Positions 46,501 to 54,217 are shown, numbered from the stretch's first letter. The stretch: 64,000 nt of DNA from Candidatus Peregrinibacteria bacterium (GCA_016699515.1 CP064978.1:1274662-1338661); one strand, 5' to 3'. Numbers and translations: made by a program. Notes: generated from the letters alone by a model not told the origin.

Positions 46501-47535
46501 GTTCAAAGAGTGGCTAAAATTCCAGCCACGGGCATTGTTTCTAACACTCAAAGAGCTTATTACCAACTTGCCAGCCTGTTCCCTGATGTAAATATTAATA
46601 GTCCTTATTACGAATCTGCCGTTCATCTATTCCTTAATCGTGGAATAACCGGTAATCCTGATGGAAGCATGCGTTTTAATGATACGATCAATCGGGTCGA
46701 GTTCTTAGCCACCCTGTTCCGCTCTGCTCAAGTCGACGTTCCCACCAATAACGACGCTTTCTTTGCTGATACTATTGAAGGTGCTTGGTATCAACCGTAC
46801 TTAAACTATGCAGTGCAAGGAAAGATTGTAAAGGGTGTGGGTGATAACCGATTCGCTCCCAGTGCACCGGTTCGTTATGGTGAAGCCCTTAAAATGATCG
46901 CAGAAACTTTTGATCTGATTGCGGCTGAAACCGAGATCCCTACCGATGGAAACTGGCCCGTTCCTTACTTTACCGCTATGAACGAACGGAATTTAATTCC
47001 GGCGTCCCTATTGGTATCTAACGACTGGGGCAAAACTTTAACCCGTGGTGACGTATTCCAACTGATTTCTCGTATTGTTTTGATGATTGACTCCAGTCAA
47101 GCAAACTACACCGACCAAATCAGCGTGTCTATTCCCGCCGTCGACATCGAAGGTCTGCCTGCTCAGCGCACCATTTTGAGTGAAGCGAGTGTGTGGGTAA
47201 ATGATTTGAACCAAGGTGCTGGCTTTTACGAAGAAATTCGCCCAGGGCACGAAGGTAAATTGATCATTTTTGGCCACTCGTTGGGATTAGACGTGAATGC
47301 TAAGGCCTACAATGCCGCCTTTGAGCCGGTGCAAACCAGCTTACAAGTTGGCGATACCGTCACTGTAACCCGCTTTGGGCAAACGGAAACGTATCGGGTC
47401 ACGGAACGCAACTTGGTGGACGAGCGTGAAATCGAAGCCATTACCGACGGAATTTTGGAAACCGATTTGATTCTCTTTACATGCGACGACGACCTTAGCC
47501 AACGTTGGGTCTTCCGAGCGGAGCGAGCTGAATAA
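40576..47535 (+). CDS. Giant multidomain surface protein: SdrD-like repeats, SLH domains and C-terminal sortase
   Basis: 2,319 residues in one intact frame; the start may be Met 12 (40609), just before the signal peptide. In order: propeller-like domain (about 45-290), SdrD B-like repeat 1 (about 298-418), DUF2341-type domain (WYNPSWTHRRAITV), LamG-like domain (about 590-800), Calx-beta-like domain (about 930-1030), seven more SdrD B-like repeats (starting about 1035, 1161, 1285, 1412, 1534, 1661, 1776; DxDxDGIQDGGE calcium loops), a Ser/Gly/Asn-rich hinge (1896-1960), IPATG at 1982-1986, three SLH domains (about 1996-2171) and a sortase domain (2183-2319) with His2234 (FGHSLG), Cys2303 (LFTCDDD) and Arg2310. 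I infer a wall-bound adhesin that carries its own transpeptidase. Confidence 0.88.
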   Translation: MTRIKTKKTILMQHLTRSRAITLATLGVFGLLFGLVGLQKTYAQAVVTATCDNTFYVTEGNGTDTNVDTLNTSTAVLSNAGTATSVFATASGYRTTDDFLYGIHPTVYDVYQIDAVGGNSNLSINNGGSLSGTYVAGAISQDGNTYYVASFNDNITQPNIATIDLTASPPNVTGVQNLAYQAGDCMSCGSVWPTLADFAVNPADGLLTAYDPNTTQFVTINPATGVVTPFGATQGTNYGGEATGFDNTGALYLSNASTGTLYRALINLANGTVSVSTVATGSTTTNTSGAMCSSNYNEVGNFVWSDTDADGIQDGGEPGLDGITVALFSDVDTDGIAEPGGDDGSAVSTTTTAGGGFYRFSGVAAGDYFVAVSVPAGYSISTADQGGDDTVDSDINVTTQVSAVFTLSTGLNSTVDAGLSVPANTPVADLSPAQSLSQTNWDGGVGTSVSNQYSATSGTDTSTTGQFTLGSGGWYNPSWTHRRAITVDSTKVAADLTNYPLLITGANLDANFFSNVKADGGDIEFTAADGTTLLDKEIVSINTGSSTLEAYVRIPSLSSSANTVIYMYYGNAGATLANDTATWNSTYSAVWHMNEDPTISTDGPCGGSTFESCDSTSYTNSLNVTGDPVSTAGKIGNAVDLNGNDYFIATAASGDELQPQLSDFTYSTWIRLNATGGAPNILGLGWQGSVESAILRKRSNDRTLVVVDDGASTLTTTADGTAFTTTNWALLTVTFDRDGSIQRYYNGVADGVADNMSSIGSIDRVSVPNFAIGADATGAAPLNADLDEVRVLKTLLTPQWILTEYRNQNSPGTFYTPGSHETFSGPSTTGTLTSAIFDVGNTSSTWGTMTFNASNANGVTVYVRTDSDPAMATAPAFGTCAAITHGTDISANNCVTDGERYMQYQIVLDQVAGFAPVMQDITIQALSATSTNVAEEAGTVNLTASIDRISASNVTVPFTVSGTAANPSDHDLVNGSIVITAGNLSANQVINLTNDATPEATETIISTMGVPTNASAGNNSVYTINILDIDGLATADICDFVWIDADADGIQDGGETGLDGVTVSLYADADLDGIAEPGADDGAAVSSTTTAGGGAYSFTSVTAGDYFVVFTNPGGYTFSSQDQGGDDTVDSDANTSTGATAVFSLAGTNIISVDAGIYQTATVGNFVWTDTNGDGIQGGGETGLNGVTVSLYADADLDGIAEPGADDGAAVSTTVTAGGGLYSFSALNPGAYFLVFTTPGGYSASPANVGGDDTVDSDGLTTVVFTLTSGANNTTFDQGFYQVGSVGNFVWVDADADGIQDGGEAGLDGVTVSLYADADADGLAEPGADDGAPLGTPVTAGGGFFSFGSLAPGPYFLVVTTPGGYTITLQNQGADDAVDSDISPSNGRTAVFNLDSGQNYNTADAGFYLTASVGNFVWTDLDADGIQDGGEAGLDGVTVSLYADTDLDGLAEPGADDGAAVSSTTTAGGGLYSFSALTPGAYFLVFTTPGGYSASPANVGGDDTVDSDGLTTVVFTLTSGTSNTSFDQGFYQGATLGNFVWVDADGDGVQDGGELGLDGVTVSLYADADLDGLAEPGADDGAAVSSTTTAGGGLYSFGSLAPGDYFVTFGTASGYVRSALDQGGNDAVDSDANASTGVTAVYTVTSGQTDNTVDAGYTPLGTIGDFVWSDTDGDGVQDGGELGINGVTIDLYTDTDSSGTRNGPDVLVATQTTAGGGAYDFTGLAAVDYLVNITDTGNVLTTYTFTTANNPLAVTLGIGQDYNAADFGYQPPVGAASIGDIVWADTDKDGVYDAGESGIDSVTLTLYSDVNSNGVYDASDTVVSSTITVGGAYSFPNLSPGNYLVRVTDSRGTLSSFVLSSASDVKAVTLGSGQTDNTVDFGYSPPSIAINSNTYSGGSSSSSSSSGGGGGGGGGGESSSNNNSNNSNTTNPDSNNPATDGTTETPDPTDSGTSGEVGSGSTSAELVAKRMQHDDVQRVAKIPATGIVSNTQRAYYQLASLFPDVNINSPYYESAVHLFLNRGITGNPDGSMRFNDTINRVEFLATLFRSAQVDVPTNNDAFFADTIEGAWYQPYLNYAVQGKIVKGVGDNRFAPSAPVRYGEALKMIAETFDLIAAETEIPTDGNWPVPYFTAMNERNLIPASLLVSNDWGKTLTRGDVFQLISRIVLMIDSSQANYTDQISVSIPAVDIEGLPAQRTILSEASVWVNDLNQGAGFYEEIRPGHEGKLIIFGHSLGLDVNAKAYNAAFEPVQTSLQVGDTVTVTRFGQTETYRVTERNLVDEREIEAITDGILETDLILFTCDDDLSQRWVFRAERAE

Positions 47536-47546
47536 CTGAATCACTT

Positions 47547-47578
47547 AAAAACCCCACCTGAATTCAGGTGGGGTTTTT
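47547..47578 (+). terminator. Intrinsic terminator of the giant surface-protein gene
   Basis: Palindromic stem around AACCCCACCTG/CAGGTGGGGTT with a GAATTC-type centre, followed by a T-run, just after the stop at 47535. It is symmetric, so it can also serve the minus-strand gene ending at 47601. Confidence 0.88.
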
Positions 47579-47600
47579 TGAAAGTATGGTTATTGTGAAC

Positions 47601-47903
47601 TTACTGAGTCATGACGAGCCTATCCAGTGCGACTTTTTGAGCCAAAACTTCCTCAAAAGTCAGCCGCTGGGTGTTAATCGCATTAAAAAGCGTAGAGGCC
47701 TGTTCAATAGCCGAATAGCTGCCCGGTTCCTCCAATGGAAATATAACTTGACCCCCATTTAAAGCACCTTCCACCCTCAGTCGAAAGCGATCAGCGGTTT
47801 GATGTAGAGACTTAGGAATTTGCTCGAGAGTCATCGTGCCTGATTGGTCAGCCAACTCAAATTCACATATATCAACCGTAAAGGTTAATTCATTGTCGGG
47901 CAT
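47601..47903 (-). CDS. Hypothetical 100-residue protein
   Basis: No signal peptide; a beta-rich N-terminal half (LTFTVDICEFELADQSGTMTL) and an amphipathic helical C-terminus (EEVLAQKVALDRLVM). I do not recognise a family. It is the last of four minus-strand genes below fic and is bounded by the shared terminator 47547-47578. ATG start at 47903. Confidence 0.55.
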   Translation of the reverse strand: MPDNELTFTVDICEFELADQSGTMTLEQIPKSLHQTADRFRLRVEGALNGGQVIFPLEEPGSYSAIEQASTLFNAINTQRLTFEEVLAQKVALDRLVMTQ

Positions 47904-47971
47904 AAATCGTTAATTAAGGTTAGACATTGTAACACAAAAATTAAATTAATCAATGTAGAGTTCGTTGTGCT

Positions 47972-48613
47972 TTAGCGTTCTGAAAAATCAAAGGTATTTA
48001 GCTGTTCGCCCAGCCAATATTCAATTTCGGTGTCCGAGATCCAACGGCTGAATACAACTTTTTTGGTCCGTTCATCTGCATATTCCGCACTGTTGATCGT
48101 ATCCCGGGTGGCGAGCGTATCACTCTGGCGCACATAAAGGCCGCAATACCCCTCAAAACAGTCTGCCTGATAGGCAAAATACGTTCCGCTGGGCGAAAAT
48201 CCGATGAACTGATTGCCCAAATAATAAGGCGTTAAAAACGTGAGCGGGCTTTGCTCGCTTTCCATTTGGTAAATACCAACGGCGGTATCCGGCTCTAATT
48301 CGCTGGAGCCGATAGCAAAACCAATGACTTTTTGATTGGGCGAAATCATCACCGTTTCAAAATAAATGCGCTCGATTAAGGTGGAAACATCCCCGCAAAA
48401 ATCTTGATGGTTCATGCGATTGCTGTCGTCGCACAAGAATGAGGATTGAAAGTAATGAACGATGTCGGGGTGCTCAACCGTGAGCGCAATTTTTCCGTTC
48501 AACGCAATAACTTGGCGATCGTTTAATGCACTTTCTTTGGCAGGCATTGTAGGTTTTTGGCACCCGGTTAACACCAGGGCAATCAGGGCGAGGGTAAAGT
48601 AATAACGAATCAT
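47972..48613 (-). CDS. Lipoprotein, hypothetical (beta-propeller-like)
   Basis: 213 residues with a lipobox, LVLTGC (Cys at residue 18). The mature part has WD/TolB-like short strands (VMISPNQKVIGFAIGSS; FIGFSPSGTYFAYQA), suggesting half a beta-propeller, and four cysteines that could pair outside the membrane. It starts 9 bp after the small membrane protein gene 48623-48874, so it is in the same operon. Function unknown. Confidence 0.68.
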   Translation of the reverse strand: MIRYYFTLALIALVLTGCQKPTMPAKESALNDRQVIALNGKIALTVEHPDIVHYFQSSFLCDDSNRMNHQDFCGDVSTLIERIYFETVMISPNQKVIGFAIGSSELEPDTAVGIYQMESEQSPLTFLTPYYLGNQFIGFSPSGTYFAYQADCFEGYCGLYVRQSDTLATRDTINSAEYADERTKKVVFSRWISDTEIEYWLGEQLNTFDFSER

Positions 48614-48622
48614 AAATTTAAA

Positions 48623-48874
48623 TTATTTCGTCCACCAGCGTTTCACCACAGGCAGAGTCATCGTCGATAATAAAAAGGCTCCCGATGGCACGAGCGCACT
48701 CACATAGGGGTCAGGTAACTGTGCAACTACAAAAAAGATCAACACCACTAAATAGGTGAGCACAATCACCAAAATCCGCCGTGTCCAGCTGGTTTCCCAA
48801 GCTTTATCGAGCTCTACCCGCGCATTGCGAGCCTTAATTTCATCAATCTGCTTTTGAAGGCTATCTAAACTCAT
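48623..48874 (-). CDS. Small membrane protein, hypothetical
   Basis: 83 residues: an N-terminal charged helix (SLDSLQKQIDEIKARNARVELDKAWETSW) and two hydrophobic segments (ILVIVLTYLVVLIFFVVAQL; ALVPSGAFLLSTMTL), ending in KRWWTK. Its start is 6 bp after the fic stop and its end is 9 bp before the lipoprotein, so the three genes look co-transcribed. No function can be assigned. Confidence 0.68.
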   Translation of the reverse strand: MSLDSLQKQIDEIKARNARVELDKAWETSWTRRILVIVLTYLVVLIFFVVAQLPDPYVSALVPSGAFLLSTMTLPVVKRWWTK

Positions 48875-48880
48875 CGTAAT

Positions 48881-50230
48881 TTATTTAAAAAGTATTGATA
48901 TTTTGTCATCAGCATAATAATAAACACTTCTACCTCGTTTTATTCTTTTTAAAAAACCCTTCGCTACCAAACCCTTCAAATCATTCAAAGCGGTTATTTT
49001 AGAAACCTGATTGACATTCATATGAGTTTTTAAGCTAGTTCTCTCATCCGGGTTCCCATTAAAATATTGTAATAAATGAATTTGTCTCTGGTTTAAATCA
49101 AACTCAATTTCACCCCTTTTTTTCATACTCATATTTTCATCACCAATTTTTGCAGCATAGTTTTTAAATTCTTGCACTGCCAATTGAATTTTACGAATAT
49201 TGTAATCTATAAAGTACGTGAGATCGCGTCCATCTTGCTCACTATATACATAGGCCATCGTGTATTGTTTCTTGGAGCGCTTAATGACTTTGGATATTGG
49301 TAGATAAGTGAAGGCCCAATAGCCCTCTTTAATTAGATACCAATAAAAAATCAGCCGTGCCAGGCGACCATTGCCATCTGTAAACGGATGTAAATAGCCC
49401 ACCCAAAAATGAAGCATAATCGCTTTAATAATCGGATGAATAAAACGTTCGTTTTCTATCTCGTTATTTGCAAATTGAATCAATTTATTTAATTCCCTTT
49501 TAACAAAAGGGGCAGGGGGCCCTTCGTGATACACGGCTCCCGTGCTTTTGTCAGAGACATAAACCGTGTCATTTTCCCCTCTCAAAATTGGCGATTTACC
49601 ATCAGCATCATAAGTGTTTTTCGTAATCATATTATGTAGCTCCAGCAACAAATCCATACTCATTCCGCGATGCTTATATTGATCCTCCACCGCTCTCATA
49701 GATTCATAGTTGTTAAGAATCATTTGTTCAGACTCATTTTGAGGCTTTGCACCTTCCCTTAACATCCTTTTCGCTGCCTTTCTGGTCGTTACGGCCCCTT
49801 CCAGTTGAGAAGAGGCGATGGCCTCCTCCATAATACCGCGAGTCATCATTTTGTGCTTATTGGCTTGTTTCATAGCGCCCTTAAACATAAAAAGTTCGCC
49901 CCCTGTGCTCATATCAATTTCATGAAAAAATGCATCAAAATAATCCAACTTTCTCCAAGTAAAAACCCCTTTTTTTTCATCTTGAATAATGGTTTTATTT
50001 TTCCCAATATCCCTAAACAATTTAACGGCACCCCATGCCGCTTCTTTATTTAAACTTTTTGGAAAAGGCTCTTTAAAGCGAAAAGTATCCCAATAACAAT
50101 AATCTGAATTAGAAAACTTATCCAAAAAATGCAACACATCCGGATCAGTGGCAGATTGTGTTAACTTAAAAACATCTTTGATGGAATAGGTAGGTATAGA
50201 GGTGGGTACAGGCAGGGTATATCTAAACAT
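48881..50230 (-). CDS. Fic-domain protein (AMPylator type) with N-terminal inhibitory motif
   Basis: 449 residues. The Fic catalytic loop HPFTDGNGR is complete at 281-289. An inhibitory-helix motif, SSQLEG at 140-145 (consensus (S/T)xxxE(G/N)), precedes it, as in class II Fic proteins that hold themselves inactive through Glu. The C-terminus (about 380-449) is a winged-helix-like segment (LNQRQIHLLQYF ... KITALNDLKGLVAKGFLKRI), so it may also bind DNA. Fic enzymes usually transfer AMP to a target protein; the target is unknown. Two 38-bp direct repeats lie immediately upstream, which suggests autoregulation. Confidence 0.88.
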   Translation of the reverse strand: MFRYTLPVPTSIPTYSIKDVFKLTQSATDPDVLHFLDKFSNSDYCYWDTFRFKEPFPKSLNKEAAWGAVKLFRDIGKNKTIIQDEKKGVFTWRKLDYFDAFFHEIDMSTGGELFMFKGAMKQANKHKMMTRGIMEEAIASSQLEGAVTTRKAAKRMLREGAKPQNESEQMILNNYESMRAVEDQYKHRGMSMDLLLELHNMITKNTYDADGKSPILRGENDTVYVSDKSTGAVYHEGPPAPFVKRELNKLIQFANNEIENERFIHPIIKAIMLHFWVGYLHPFTDGNGRLARLIFYWYLIKEGYWAFTYLPISKVIKRSKKQYTMAYVYSEQDGRDLTYFIDYNIRKIQLAVQEFKNYAAKIGDENMSMKKRGEIEFDLNQRQIHLLQYFNGNPDERTSLKTHMNVNQVSKITALNDLKGLVAKGFLKRIKRGRSVYYYADDKISILFK

Positions 50231-50234
50231 TATA

Positions 50235-50325
50235 TAAGTATAATTATACCTTTATTATACCTATTTTATACCCATCAGGTCAATTAATAAGTATAATTAT
50301 ACCTTTATTATACCTATTTTATACC
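50235..50325 (-). promoter_or_regulatory. Two 38-bp direct repeats upstream of fic (candidate operator/promoter)
   Basis: 50235-50272 and 50288-50325 are identical over 38 bp, each starting TAAGTATAATTATACC and rich in TATACC/TATAAT-like steps. They fill the space between fic and fbp. Each copy includes the palindrome GTATAATTATAC. They could be paired binding sites for the winged-helix end of the Fic protein. Confidence 0.65.
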
Positions 50326-50331
50326 AATAAC

Positions 50332-51257
50332 TTAACTCAGTTCCTGAACCACCTTCTCCACCTCATGCTTACTGCCAATGTAAATGGGCGTACGTTGGTG
50401 GAATTCGGTGATTTTAACGTCCAGCACGGGCTTATCGCCGGCCAGGGCAGCGCCCCCGCTTGCTCCATTAAAAATGCGAACGGATTGCATTCGAACAGCA
50501 GGCGAAGTTTGCCGTTGGGATATTTATCGCCTTGGGGTGGGTAAGTAAAGATTCCTTGGCCTTTGAGCAGAATATGATTCACATCGGGGGTCATTCCGCC
50601 TGAATAACGCAGGGTGTATTGCTCATCCATCCATCGTTCCATTACTTTGCGATACTTGGCATCGTCTTTCACGGCTCGCAGGTTGCCCGGAGCAAAGTGA
50701 GTCGCGTCGTCGCGCACGACCAAGTTTTCGCGGGTGAGCGTAAATTCCCCCACATCGTTTAAGGTAAATTCATGCACCCCGCTGCCAATGGTATAAACCA
50801 ACGTGGTTCGTGGACCATAGAGCATATAAAGCGCGGCTACCTGCTCGCGACCCGTGCGCCCCAAAAATTCATTGCCTTTGTAAATCGTCATAATGGTTCC
50901 GATTGCCAAGTTGGCATCCACCAACGACGACCCGTCCAATGGATCAAAGGCCACCACGTATTCGCCACACGTGCCGGTTTTGCAGCTGGGGCACACGGCG
51001 ACGTCATCTTGCTCTTCGGAGACCGCCGCGCTCACCAAACGACAGACCATGATGTTTTCCATAATAGTTTGATCCGCCAGCACATCGAGCGCCAATTGGT
51101 CCTCGCCCGAAAAATTTTGACTACCCGCTTTGCCCAAATCCCCCATTTGTAGGGAATAATTGATGTATTTGCCGGCCCGGGCAATGTAGTTGATCAGGTG
51201 CCGCAGGCTATCGGGCGCCTTGGATTCGTACAGATGAGTGTCGAGTAGTTTTAACAT
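50332..51257 (-). CDS. fbp: Fructose-1,6-bisphosphatase class I (frameshifted)
   Basis: About 308 residues. Metal and substrate motif FDPLDGSSLVDANLAIGTI; SGEDQLALDVLAD, RYSGGMTPDVNHILLKGQGIFTYPP and LRLLFECNPFAFLMEQAG are all class I FBPase. It removes the 1-phosphate from fructose-1,6-bisphosphate in gluconeogenesis. ATG 51257 (MLKLLDTHL) is chosen; the frame opens upstream in a repeat. One G is missing in the G-run near 50468; the next frame continues GAALAGDKPVLDVKITEFHQR to TAA 50332-50334. It is last in the fba-gap-fbp series. Confidence 0.88.
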
Positions 51258-51265
51258 AGTATTTT

Positions 51266-51355
51266 TAGGGTGTAGTTCGTAGGGTGTAGTTCGTAGGTGC
51301 AAAAGGCAGTATCGAAACAACTACGCCCTACACCCTATACGCTACACCCTAAGCT
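51266..51355. repeat. Heptamer-phased inverted repeat between gap and fbp
   Basis: 7-mers TAGGGTG TAGTTCG TAGGGTG TAGTTCG TAGGTGC (51266-51300) face CTACGCC CTACACC CTATACG CTACACC CTAAGCT (51321-51355). The right arm supplies the last codons and stop of gap. This is the clearest 7-bp periodicity in the window. Confidence 0.8.
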
Positions 51356-52357
51356 GCGCAGCAGCAAGTTTCATCATATCCACCAAACGGCTTACGTAGC
51401 CCCATTCGTTGTCATACCAGGCAATGAGTTTGAGCATGTGCCCTTCGGTTACTTGTGTGAGCTCGGTGTCGATAATGCTGGAATGTGGATTGGTTTTAAA
51501 ATCGATCGAAACGAGCGGTTCGTCGGATATATCGATAATGTCGTCGTATTGCGGATCTTTTGCGATGGTGCGGAAGAATTGATTGATTTCCTCGGTGGTG
51601 GTTGGCTTTTCCAGCTCGATCACAAGATCACAAACCGAACTGGTGGCAATAGGCACACGGTACGCCATGCCATCCACTCGACCTTTTAAGGCCGGAATGA
51701 TTTGTGCGGTGGCTTTAATAGCTCCCGTGGTGGTGGGAATGACGGATTGCACCGCGCTGCGCGCTCGACGTAGGTCGCGGCCGGAATTATCGAGTAAGTT
51801 TTGAGAATGGGTGAATGAGTGAATCGAGGATACCGATGCGCGCTTTACGCCCCATTTTTCATGGATCAACTTGAGCGGAGGAGCGATGCAGTTGGTGGTG
51901 CAGCTGGCGTTCGAAAATACTTTGTGTTCGGCGGTCATTTGATCGTCGTTCACGCCAAGCACAAACGTGGAGTGTCATCCTTCATGGGGGCCGAAACCAC
52001 CACGCGCTTAGCACCGGCTGCCAAATGCTTGGCGGCCATTTCATATTCCTTTGCTTTACCGGTGCATTCCAAAACAATCTCTACTCCTACCGAAGCCCAA
52101 GGCACTTCGCTTGCATCTTTTACCCCAAAGCAAACCACTTCATGTCCGTCGATCATAATTTTATTTCCATTCGATTGAATGTCGTTGGGGAGCTTTCCGT
52201 GTAATGAGTCGTATTTGAGCAAGTGGGCACGCATGCGACTGTCTTCGGACCGGGCATTGATTGCCACCACCTCTAGATCAGGATCGTTGATCAAAAGGCG
52301 ATGAACATTGCGACCGATACGACCATAACCGTTCAAACCGATTTTTGTCTTAGCCAT
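51342..52357 (-). CDS. gap: Glyceraldehyde-3-phosphate dehydrogenase (frameshifted)
   Basis: About 338 residues. NAD-binding start KIGLNGYGRIGRN, catalytic SNASCTTNCIAP, IPTTTGAIKA and WYDNEWGYVSRLVDMM are all canonical. It interconverts glyceraldehyde-3-phosphate and 1,3-bisphosphoglycerate. ATG 52357 (MAKTKIG) is the family start. Near 51973 one A is missing: the text APMKDDTP continues as TFVLGVNDDQM in the next frame. It lies 37 bp after fba on the same strand. Intact motifs on both sides argue for a sequencing indel rather than a pseudogene. Confidence 0.92.
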
Positions 52358-52394
52358 ATATTTAAAAATAAAGGTTAATAGGTGATTTGGTGAA

Positions 52395-53329
52395 TTACAA
52401 TCGCCCCACGTTCCCAAGAACGTCTAATTTGTGCATCACCATCGCTTTAATCGCATCGCGGGCTGGCCCCAAATATTTGCGGGGATCAAAATTATCGGGA
52501 TGCTCCATAAACGCCTTTCGAATGGTGGCGGTCATTGCCAAGCGCAAGTCGGTATCGATGTTCACTTTGCAAACTCCATATTGAGTGGCTTTGGTGATCA
52601 TATCCTCGGGCACCCCTTTTGCATTGGGGAGTTTGCCGCCGTATTGATTGCATAAATCCACCAACTCAGGAATGACACTTGATGCGCCGTGCAGTACGAG
52701 CGGAAAGCCGGCTAGTTTTTTTTGAATCGCTTCCAGTCGTTCAAAGTCGAGCGCCGGTTCGCCTTTGGTGAACTTATAGGCTCCATGACTGGTGCCAATG
52801 GCAACCGCGAGCGAGTCGCAACCGGTGCGCTCCACAAACTCGACCGCTTGGTCGGGATTGGTATAAATTCCAGCTCCCATCGCCCCCCCTTCGCCGGCGT
52901 CAAATTGCTCACCAATCAACTGACCCAACTCCGCTTCCACCAATACCCCTTTGCTATGGGCGTAGTCGACCACTTCTTTGGTACGGCGAATGTTTTCTTC
53001 GAACGGATCGTGTGACGCGTCGATCATCACCGATGTGTATCCATCGTCCACGGCCTGTTTACATAATTCAAAATCGGGGCCGTGATCCAAATGCATGGCC
53101 ACGGGTATTTCGGGATATTCTTCAATCGCTGCCTCGATCAATTTGGTTAAATAGCGGGGATTCGCATATTCGCGAGCCCCTTTGGAAATCTGCAAAATCA
53201 CCGCGCACTTTTTTCGGCGCAGGCAGCCATGATTCCCTGAATGATTTCCATATTGTTCACATTAAACGCCCCAATCGCGTACTTACCTTCGTAAGCCTTT
53301 TGGAACATTTCTTTAGTACCGACAAGCAT
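52395..53329 (-). CDS. fba: Fructose-bisphosphate aldolase class II (frameshifted)
   Basis: About 311 residues. The start ATG 53329 gives MLVGTKEMFQKAYEGKYAIG and AFNVNNMEIIQGIM, the usual N-terminus. One base is missing near 53208, then VILQISKGAREYA, the zinc ligand region AMHLDHGPDFELC, MIDASHDPFEEN and VLHGASSV follow. It cleaves or makes fructose-1,6-bisphosphate using zinc. First of three minus-strand genes fba, gap, fbp, which together run triose phosphate to fructose-6-phosphate. Confidence 0.92.
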
Positions 53330-53332
53330 GGG

Positions 53333-53364
53333 TTTAGATTTAAGATTAAAGATTCAAGACTAAG
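53333..53364. repeat. Heptamer tract upstream of fba
   Basis: Reads TTTAGAT TTAAGAT TAAAGAT TCAAGAC TAAGC: five 7-mers of the form T-aGAt without a clear inverted partner. It occupies the fba leader and the lemA stop. Confidence 0.45.
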
Positions 53365-54217
53365 CAGCCCCTCCTTCTTCTTCTTTCTTTTTTTCTTCGT
53401 CATTCTGACCCGCCTCGGGCGTGGGGGCAGGCATCTCTTCATCATGAAGGGGCGATTCGCTCATCGCGCTTTCATACATCGGTGCTTCAACCTCGGGTTG
53501 CTTTGGTGCTTCGGTCACCGATATTTCGTCAGTAGGAGCAGCCTCCGGCATCGGGGCTTCTGGCATAGGTTCTGCCGGCATCTCTTGGGCAACGGGAGCA
53601 GGCGCCGCGGGAGCGGCCATTGGAGCGGCAGCAGCCGGTTGATCAGCAAAGCTGACTTTCACATTCTCACGTTGTTCTGCGTCGTTCAGCTCAAAGAACT
53701 CTTTGGATTTATACTGAAAGAACTGAGCTATCGCCTTGGCAGGGAACTGCTCGATCTTGGTGTTGAAGTCTCGTACCACCCCGTTGTAAAAACGTCGTGC
53801 GGCTTGAATTTTATCTTCGGTGTCCACCAGTTCGCGTTGTAGATCCGCAAAATTTTGATTGGCTTTTAAATCCGGGTAACTTTCCGAAACGGCAAAAAGT
53901 GATTTGAGCGCGCCCGAAAGCATGTTTTCGGCTTGGCCTTGTTCTACGATCGTTCCTGCGTTCATGGCTGCGTTTCTTGCTTCGGTTACCTTAACGAGCA
54001 CTCCTTCTTCGTGAGCGGCATAGGCTTTCACGGTTTCTACCAAATTGGGGATCAGGTTGTACCGACGCTTTAGTTGAACGTCGATGTCTGCCCAGGCTTC
54101 TTTGGCTCGATTGTCCAAACGAACAAAACCATTATAAAGCGCCATAATATATAGCCCGAGCACCACAATAATTAGCAAAGCGTATAAAAGCATGAATTTT
54201 GATTTTACGAAATACAA
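53360..54217 (-). CDS. lemA: LemA-family membrane protein with acidic C-terminal extension
   Basis: 285 residues. An N-terminal transmembrane helix (LLYALLIIVVLGLYIMALYNGF), then the LemA helical domain (VRLDNRAKEAWADIDVQLKRRYNLIPNLV; ESYPDLKANQNFADLQRELVDTEDKI) to about residue 190. The family usually ends there. Here about 95 residues of Pro/Ala/Glu/Met repeats and KKKEEEGG follow. Met 9 (54193) is an alternative start. LemA proteins are poorly understood; none of their usual TPM-domain partner genes is adjacent. Confidence 0.88.
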   Translation of the reverse strand: MYFVKSKFMLLYALLIIVVLGLYIMALYNGFVRLDNRAKEAWADIDVQLKRRYNLIPNLVETVKAYAAHEEGVLVKVTEARNAAMNAGTIVEQGQAENMLSGALKSLFAVSESYPDLKANQNFADLQRELVDTEDKIQAARRFYNGVVRDFNTKIEQFPAKAIAQFFQYKSKEFFELNDAEQRENVKVSFADQPAAAAPMAAPAAPAPVAQEMPAEPMPEAPMPEAAPTDEISVTEAPKQPEVEAPMYESAMSESPLHDEEMPAPTPEAGQNDEEKKKEEEGGAA

